Shown piece after piece: positions 30,589-34,826 of a stretch of 34,826 nucleotides of DNA. The notes beneath the pieces were generated by a model, which searched no databases, was not told where the DNA came from, and saw only the letters and a program-made list of their open reading frames with translations. The DNA is taken from positions 1 through 34,826 of the forward strand of contig JAGOTH010000008.1 in assembly GCA_018061865.1 (NCBI GenBank), read 5' to 3'. A program made the translations under genes and the position numbers. The stretch comes from Minisyncoccota bacterium (lineage in GTDB: Bacteria; Patescibacteriota; Minisyncoccia; Phycocordibacterales; UBA9973). Each line of letters opens with the position of its first letter. Position 1 is the stretch's first letter.

Positions 30589-30617
30589 TTGACTATTTAG
30601 CCAGATTACTTTATAGT
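30589..30617 (+). promoter_or_regulatory. Promoter of the 145-aa gene
   Basis: TTGACT (30589-30594), 17-base spacer, TATAGT (30612-30617). The start near 30624 leaves about 15 bases to the ATG. Confidence 0.7.
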
Positions 30618-30638
30618 GTGGTCAAACCTTAAAAAAAT

Positions 30639-31076
30639 ATGGAAATCCGTGAAAGAATTGTAAAAGATTACGAAGAAATAAAGGCCTCCTTAGAAACTGA
30701 TTTAAGCCATTTGAAGGGGCTGCTTGTTGAAAAGTTTGTGTGGGCAATCCTTCTTCACAAGAATAAGAAGGAGAACCCAAAAATGTTAGCCCAAGAATTT
30801 CTTGCTTGGGGATATGCAAAAAATATATTTTATCCTAAGAGTTTAGGAAAAAAAATTTTGTGGCACCTCTGTGTTTTCCTTGATTGGAAAAATACTTCAG
30901 AAAAAGATCACGACATGAATAATCACATGTCCATTGCAGGGAAAAAAGAGGTTAAAAAAGAAGACATAAAGGGGGCCGAAGGACATGTCCTTGAACTACT
31001 TGGAGACCATCCAGGAGCATTAAGCTCTGAGGCTATTGAAGACATATTGGGCCCTCAGCCCAAACCGGCAACTTAA
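30639..31076 (+). CDS. Hypothetical protein, 145 aa
   Basis: A mainly helical soluble protein: EIRERIVKDYEEIKASLETD, then WAILLHKNKKENPKMLAQEF, a Trp-containing middle (KILWHLCVFLDWKNTS) and an acidic, Gly/Pro-containing tail (LELLGDHPGALSSEAIEDIL). I do not recognise it. It has a near-consensus promoter, a short leader and a terminator that begins in the last codons. Confidence 0.72.
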   Translation: MEIRERIVKDYEEIKASLETDLSHLKGLLVEKFVWAILLHKNKKENPKMLAQEFLAWGYAKNIFYPKSLGKKILWHLCVFLDWKNTSEKDHDMNNHMSIAGKKEVKKEDIKGAEGHVLELLGDHPGALSSEAIEDILGPQPKPAT

Positions 31077-31087
31077 GCCGGTTTTTT
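31063..31087 (+). terminator. Intrinsic terminator of the 145-aa gene
   Basis: AACCGGC-aacttaa-GCCGGTT followed by TTTTATT. The loop contains the TAA stop. Confidence 0.85.
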
Positions 31088-31141
31088 ATTTTCTTGCTTT
31101 ATTCTCCTAATTGTCTTAGATTAGTTTAAGTTAGTTTTAAA

Positions 31142-31183
31142 CTGTTAGCAATTTCACCACGATCGTGGTAAAATTGCTAACAG
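31142..31183. repeat. 42-bp near-perfect palindrome
   Basis: The half-site CTGTTAGCAATTTCACCACGA is mirrored to 31183 with a single mismatch (31155 against 31170) and no loop. The core ACCACGATCGTGGT is a perfect 14-bp palindrome. It lies in a gene-free 180-base stretch between two terminators. Confidence 0.9.
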
Positions 31184-31254
31184 AATTTTTGTTATATTTT
31201 CTACCGTTAACTAATCATTTTATTCTTTACCGAGAAGTTTACTTCACAAGAAAC

Positions 31255-31285
31255 AAAAAAACCAGACATTAAGTCTGGTTTTTTT
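31255..31285. terminator. Bidirectional terminator
   Basis: ACCAGAC-attaa-GTCTGGT flanked by A7 and T7. It ends the lysozyme-like gene on the minus strand. Confidence 0.85.
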
Positions 31286-31286
31286 G

Positions 31287-31892
31287 TTAAGCCTTTACTT
31301 CAAGAGAAGCAATTTGGCTTCCGATCTCGTATTCCCTCATATCATCCATAATTGTTATTACCTGATCTGAGTAATATTTAACAATATGTTCTGGGTTATA
31401 GATTTTCAAGATCTGTTCAGTTGTCTTATTTTTGTAAACTTGAAGTTTTGGGTTTTCACCTCCAATACTTTTAGCTACAACTTCGATCGCATGATCATAT
31501 GAATCGAAGTTGATTTTACAGGAACCATACCCTAAAGGACTGTATGTCGCCTTTTTACAAGCATGGATTCCTCCAGTTGACTCTCTCACCGCAATCGCCG
31601 CTATGATGTAAGGATCAAGTCCGTACTTCTTAGCTTCACTTGCCATCTTTTCTCCATATCCTTCAAGGGGCATATTTCGATCAGCAAAGTAAGCGTCAAT
31701 TTTTTGTCCCTCAATCGAGATTTCTTCCTGTTTGTTATCAAGAGAAAACGCATCAAGGGGTCTATTTTCATCAGTCGCTAGTACTACTGCAGAGGGTAGA
31801 CCCATCGGGATCATTGATCCAAATAGGTTCGTTGCTAAAATAGGAATGGCAACGAAAGACTGCAGAGATTTTTTAAATAAATTTCTATACAT
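31287..31892 (-). CDS. Secreted lysozyme-like (glucosaminidase/transglycosylase-type) protein
   Basis: A 201-residue exported protein. The N-terminus is a long signal sequence (SFVAIPILATNLFGSMIPMG) followed by a linker. The lysozyme-fold region (about 78-190) shows ASEAKKYGLDPYIIAAIAVRESTG with a candidate catalytic Glu in RES, YSPLGYGSCKI and a C-terminal helix. This is the pattern of glucosaminidase/SLT-like domains that cut glycan strands. It is short, with no cell-wall anchor visible. A promoter and a long leader with alternative folds precede it. Confidence 0.75.
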   Translation of the reverse strand: MYRNLFKKSLQSFVAIPILATNLFGSMIPMGLPSAVVLATDENRPLDAFSLDNKQEEISIEGQKIDAYFADRNMPLEGYGEKMASEAKKYGLDPYIIAAIAVRESTGGIHACKKATYSPLGYGSCKINFDSYDHAIEVVAKSIGGENPKLQVYKNKTTEQILKIYNPEHIVKYYSDQVITIMDDMREYEIGSQIASLEVKA

Positions 31893-32001
31893 ATTCGGTA
31901 GTTTTGCTCTACCAACCAGTGAAGGTATTGCTGACTTCTAGGAAGACCAGCCGAATGAAAAAGCCCATGTTATCAAGCGTTTCTGCCAAATACCATGGGA
32001 C
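31893..32001 (-). promoter_or_regulatory. Structured leader with terminator/antiterminator-like folds
   Basis: On the minus strand a CCCATG...CATGGG stem followed by CTTTTT (31994-31999 with 31964-31969) could stop transcription early. GGTATT (31989-31994) can instead pair with AATACC (31924-31929), which shares a base with the first stem. Near the start codon TTGGTAG-agcaaaa-CTACCGAA forms a hairpin, and ATTCGG (31951-31956) can pair with CCGAAT just before the ATG. This is the layout of a riboswitch or attenuator; I do not recognise the class. Confidence 0.45.
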
Positions 32002-32007
32002 TCACTT

Positions 32008-32036
32008 ATAGTAGCACGATGCGTTGGAAAAGTCAA
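32008..32036 (-). promoter_or_regulatory. Promoter of the lysozyme-like gene
   Basis: Minus strand TTGACT (32031-32036), 17-base spacer, TACTAT (32008-32013). The start near 32001 gives a leader of about 110 bases. An ATACAA/TTGTAT inverted repeat (32042-32059) lies upstream. Confidence 0.7.
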
Positions 32037-32070
32037 TAGTTATACAACATTTTTTGTATGCGTCAAATAT

Positions 32071-32100
32071 AAAAAACCCTTATTTTATAAGGGTTTTTTA
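32071..32100. terminator. Bidirectional terminator
   Basis: CCCTTAT-ttt-ATAAGGG flanked by A6 and T7. It separates the secA/ASCH unit from the lysozyme-like gene. Confidence 0.85.
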
Positions 32101-32175
32101 GGATTTAATCCTTGACTAAATAGCTTAAAAATTGTCCTATTTCGCTATATTTAAAGGGTTTTTAGAGAAAACAGA

Positions 32176-32502
32176 CTAGAGTGTGATAATTTTAAAAAAT
32201 ACTATTTTTATAGGAGTATCTACTGATAGATTGTCACCATAATAAACCTTATGTGAATCAATAACCTGCGGAATATCCTTATAATTATTCAACTTTAGGT
32301 CTTCTTGAGTTAACTCTCCTATTTTCTTTTCTTGTACTCCAATTATCTCCACATTGGCAAAGGCCTCCCCTGTTTCAGAGTTTAAAAAAGACAGAATATC
32401 TCCAAAAGACAAGTCTTTGTCATCAAAAATCCTCCAAGTTACCTTTTTACTTCCATCTAAGATCTTGGGGATAAGATTTTCTTTAAATTTTAAAGTTTTC
32501 AT
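32176..32502 (-). CDS. ASCH-domain protein
   Basis: A 108-residue protein that is one ASCH (PUA-like) domain. TLKFKENLIPKILDGSKKVT, WRIFDDKDLSFGDILSF and GEAFANVEIIGVQEKKIGEL follow the family's barrel with a conserved K-x-x-T-x-R-like cleft. ASCH proteins bind or act on RNA or nucleobases; some are amidohydrolases of N4-acetylcytidine. The start follows the secA stop by 12 bases, so it is probably cotranscribed with secA and ends towards the terminator at 32071-32100. Confidence 0.8.
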   Translation of the reverse strand: MKTLKFKENLIPKILDGSKKVTWRIFDDKDLSFGDILSFLNSETGEAFANVEIIGVQEKKIGELTQEDLKLNNYKDIPQVIDSHKVYYGDNLSVDTPIKIVFFKIITL

Positions 32503-32514
32503 ATAAAACCGAGA

Positions 32515-34826
32515 TTAGGCCCCGTGACACTTTTTATATTTCTTTCCACTTCCGCACGGGCAAGGGTCGTTTCTACCGACATTTGTCATGACTCCCCCTT
32601 CAGCTCCGGCCAAATCCTCTGGCTTTTTTACCTCAACAGGCACAACTTCTCCTTCTTTTCTGGGTTTTTCCACCTTCATTCCTTTTATTAAATCAGTAAC
32701 TTGTGAGACAAAGGCCATTTCCATGTCCTTGTAAAGTCGAAGTCCTTCTTTCTTATACTCAACCAATGGATCTTTCTGTCCATAGGCTCGAAGGTTCACT
32801 GAAGATCTCAAGTAATCCATAGTTTCAAGATGCTCCATCCATAGAAGATCTGTAACATACAAAACCACTCTTCTAAATGAATTTAGAAGTGCTGGTCGTC
32901 CAGCTTCTTTTATCTTTTCCTCAAATATCTCTTCTACTTCGGAACCATTTTTTGAAATAAAATCATTGAAAAATTCCTCTACCTCAGCTTCTTTAGCAGA
33001 AAGCATCTTTTTTCTTCGCTCATATACAGCTTTTCTTTGTTGATTTAGAACATTGTCATATTCCAGTGTGTGCTTTCTGGCATCAAAGTGAAAACCTTCG
33101 ATTCTTGCCTGCGCACCTTCCAGAGCTTTCGAGACAAAGCTGTTCTGAATAGGAACATCTTCAGGAATTCCAAATCGTCCCATCATTGTTTTTATTTTAT
33201 CTGAAGCAAAAACTCTCATAAGCTCGTCTTCAAGAGAAACAAAGAATTGAGTCTCTCCAGGATCTCCCTGTCTTCCAGATCTTCCTCGAAGCTGGTTGTC
33301 TATTCGGCGAGCTTCGTGTCTCTCAGTTCCGATAACAAACAGTCCTCCAAGATTTTTTATCTCTTCAGCCTTTTCTTTGTCTCCCTCTGGTCCTCCGAGT
33401 TTTATATCCACTCCACGACCGGCCATGTTTGTCGCCACTATAACGGAACCTTTTCTTCCGGCTTCTGCAGTTATTTCTCCTTCTCTTTCGTGATTCTTAG
33501 CATTTAGAACAATGTGTTTTATTCCGGATTTATTTAAGTGAGCAGAAAGAAGCTCACTTTTTTCAATTGAAATAGTTCCAATCAAGACAGGCTGACCTTT
33601 TTCGTTTAACTCTTTTGTCTTTCTTGCCACGGCTTCCCACTTCCCCTTTTCTGTTTGAAAAATGTAGTCAGTTCTATCTATTCTCTTTGGCGCCACATTC
33701 GTTGGGATTGGAACAACATCAAGTCCATAAACTTTATAAAATTCTTCTTTTGAAGTAAGAGCAGTTCCTGTCATTCCAGAAAGCTTATTGTATAGTTTGA
33801 AATAGTTCTGGTAAGTAATCGAAGCAACAGTCTTACTCTCTCGCTCAATAATTGCCCCTTCCTTAGCTTCAACTGCTTGATGAAGTCCTTCACTCCAGCG
33901 ACGCCCTGGCTGAAGTCTTCCCGTGAAAGTATCAACAATTATTATCTTTCCCTCCTTTACAACATAGTCTTTGTCTTTTTGGAAAAGAGCCTTTGCGCGA
34001 ACGGCGGTCTCAAGATGGTGAACATACTTTATTCCCTTTTCACTATATATGTCACTCACACCCAGGAGTTCTTCTGCTTTGTTTATTCCAGCCTCTGTTA
34101 GAGAAATAGATCGATGCTTCTCGTCCACGGTATAATCTTCTTCTTGTTTTAGAGAATTCGCAATTCGGGAAAATGTTTTATAAAAATCTCCAGACTCTTC
34201 GGCTGGCGCTGAAATAATAAGAGGAGTTCTTGCTTCATCTATCAATATAGAATCCACCTCATCCACCACGGCAAAGTTGTGTCCTCTTTGGACTGTTCTT
34301 TCTGGATCGGTTGCGAGATTGTCTCGTAGGTAATCAAAACCAAACTGACTATTTGTTCCGTAAGTTAAATCTGCCTGATATGCCTCCTTTCGGGACGCTG
34401 GACGAAGAAATTCGTAAACTACCTTGAAAGCACCGACTTGATCTTTTTCTTTGTCTTCTTCTTTGTGGGTTGGATCATACAGATAAGAGATCTGCTGATC
34501 GTTGATAATACCAACAGATAGTCCGAGTCTATTATAAATTTCTCCCATCCAGACGGCGTCACGACGAGCAAGGTAATCATTTACAGTCACAAGGTGGACT
34601 CCTTTACCTGTTAGTGCGTTTAAATAGGCAGGTAGAGTTGCAACAAGAGTTTTTCCTTCTCCAGTTCTCATCTCGGCAATTCCTCTTCGGTGCAAAACAA
34701 TTCCTCCGATTATTTGAACATCATAATGACGTTGTGAAAGAGATCGTTTTGCTGATTCACGAACATGAGCAAACGCTTCGGGTAAAACATCTTCAAGACT
34801 CTCTCCACCTATAACTCTTTCTTTAA
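32515..34826 (-). CDS. secA: Preprotein translocase ATPase SecA (N-terminus cut by window end)
   Basis: About 769 residues are visible, and the frame stays open to the right edge. The first ~44 visible residues (ending [13 protein letters not shown]) precede [19 protein letters not shown] (Walker A). [19 protein letters not shown] (DEAD-type motif), [30 protein letters not shown] and the SEC-C zinc tail [15 protein letters not shown] follow. SecA drives unfolded preproteins through SecYEG using ATP. It supports the many signal-peptide proteins here. Roughly 60-70 N-terminal residues lie beyond the window. The ASCH gene follows after 12 bases. Confidence 0.97.
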   Translation of the reverse strand, partial: KERVIGGESLEDVLPEAFAHVRESAKRSLSQRHYDVQIIGGIVLHRRGIAEMRTGEGKTLVATLPAYLNALTGKGVHLVTVNDYLARRDAVWMGEIYNRLGLSVGIINDQQISYLYDPTHKEEDKEKDQVGAFKVVYEFLRPASRKEAYQADLTYGTNSQFGFDYLRDNLATDPERTVQRGHNFAVVDEVDSILIDEARTPLIISAPAEESGDFYKTFSRIANSLKQEEDYTVDEKHRSISLTEAGINKAEELLGVSDIYSEKGIKYVHHLETAVRAKALFQKDKDYVVKEGKIIIVDTFTGRLQPGRRWSEGLHQAVEAKEGAIIERESKTVASITYQNYFKLYNKLSGMTGTALTSKEEFYKVYGLDVVPIPTNVAPKRIDRTDYIFQTEKGKWEAVARKTKELNEKGQPVLIGTISIEKSELLSAHLNKSGIKHIVLNAKNHEREGEITAEAGRKGSVIVATNMAGRGVDIKLGGPEGDKEKAEEIKNLGGLFVIGTERHEARRIDNQLRGRSGRQGDPGETQFFVSLEDELMRVFASDKIKTMMGRFGIPEDVPIQNSFVSKALEGAQARIEGFHFDARKHTLEYDNVLNQQRKAVYERRKKMLSAKEAEVEEFFNDFISKNGSEVEEIFEEKIKEAGRPALLNSFRRVVLYVTDLLWMEHLETMDYLRSSVNLRAYGQKDPLVEYKKEGLRLYKDMEMAFVSQVTDLIKGMKVEKPRKEGEVVPVEVKKPEDLAGAEGGVMTNVGRNDPCPCGSGKKYKKCHGA

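Noticed and set aside
1-34826. CRISPR array or retron
   Set aside because: No regularly spaced direct repeats, Cas proteins or reverse transcriptase were seen.

Overview
AT-rich bacterial chromosome segment with the standard genetic code (TGA is a stop; Trp is TGG). Several traits suggest a small-genome Patescibacteria/CPR (Parcubacteria-like) organism: a 417-residue UvrC with no C-terminal helix-hairpin-helix part and no cysteines, an archaeal/eukaryote-type ProRS, short or absent 5' leaders, many small secreted or membrane proteins of unknown function, and a left-edge gene resembling a nuclease I associate with CPR genomes. This assignment is an inference; no rRNA is present.

Layout. (1) 1-6.7 kb, minus strand: a tight restriction-modification operon. 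An XRE controller (own promoter and a palindromic operator) is followed by hsdM, a half-length single-TRD hsdS, hsdR, a HARE-HTH/PD-(D/E)XK nuclease and the start of another PD-(D/E)XK-like gene. (2) 6.7-8.8 kb: a mobile module. A large serine recombinase lies between two 124-bp inverted repeats (122/124 identical), and its last eight codons are read from the 3' end of tRNA-Ala(UGC). (3) 8.9-12 kb, minus: an unknown protein, an orphan GHKL ATPase, and an operon of a Ddl-like ATP-grasp protein, a two-helix membrane protein and a bacterial PH-domain protein. (4) 12-21 kb: uvrC, uvrA and uvrB on the minus strand, separated by small plus-strand genes (83-aa protein, secreted 216-aa protein, membrane protein, DoxX-like protein) and by a highly structured non-coding region at 18735-18999. 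(5) 21-26.3 kb, minus: proS-mreB-mreC-tgt, then an unknown gene. (6) 26.3-28.8 kb, plus: rpsB (structured leader with a 10-codon upstream ORF), tsf, a membrane protein, then tRNA-Thr(UGU) among hairpin repeats and tRNA fragments. (7) 28.8-34.8 kb: a small basic peptide, an M23 peptidase, a secreted protein, a 145-aa protein, a 42-bp palindrome, a lysozyme-like secreted protein with an attenuator-like leader, an ASCH-domain protein and secA (cut by the window end).

How it fits together. The RM cassette and recombinase look like an accessory island whose tRNA-Ala end is visible; the other end is not in view. The rest is core: nucleotide excision repair (UvrABC), cell shape (MreBC), translation (ProRS, S2, EF-Ts, Tgt, two tRNAs), secretion (SecA) and wall remodelling (M23 and lysozyme-like proteins). 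Most genes end in hairpin terminators that overlap or touch the stop codon, and several promoters lie so close to the start codon that mRNAs would be leaderless or nearly so.

The most notable items are the inverted-repeat-bracketed recombinase with a tRNA-encoded C-terminus, the structured RNA candidate at 18735-18999, an in-frame palindromic insertion with a duplicated motif in UvrA, the alternative-folding leader at 31893-32001, and the upstream ORF in the rpsB leader.
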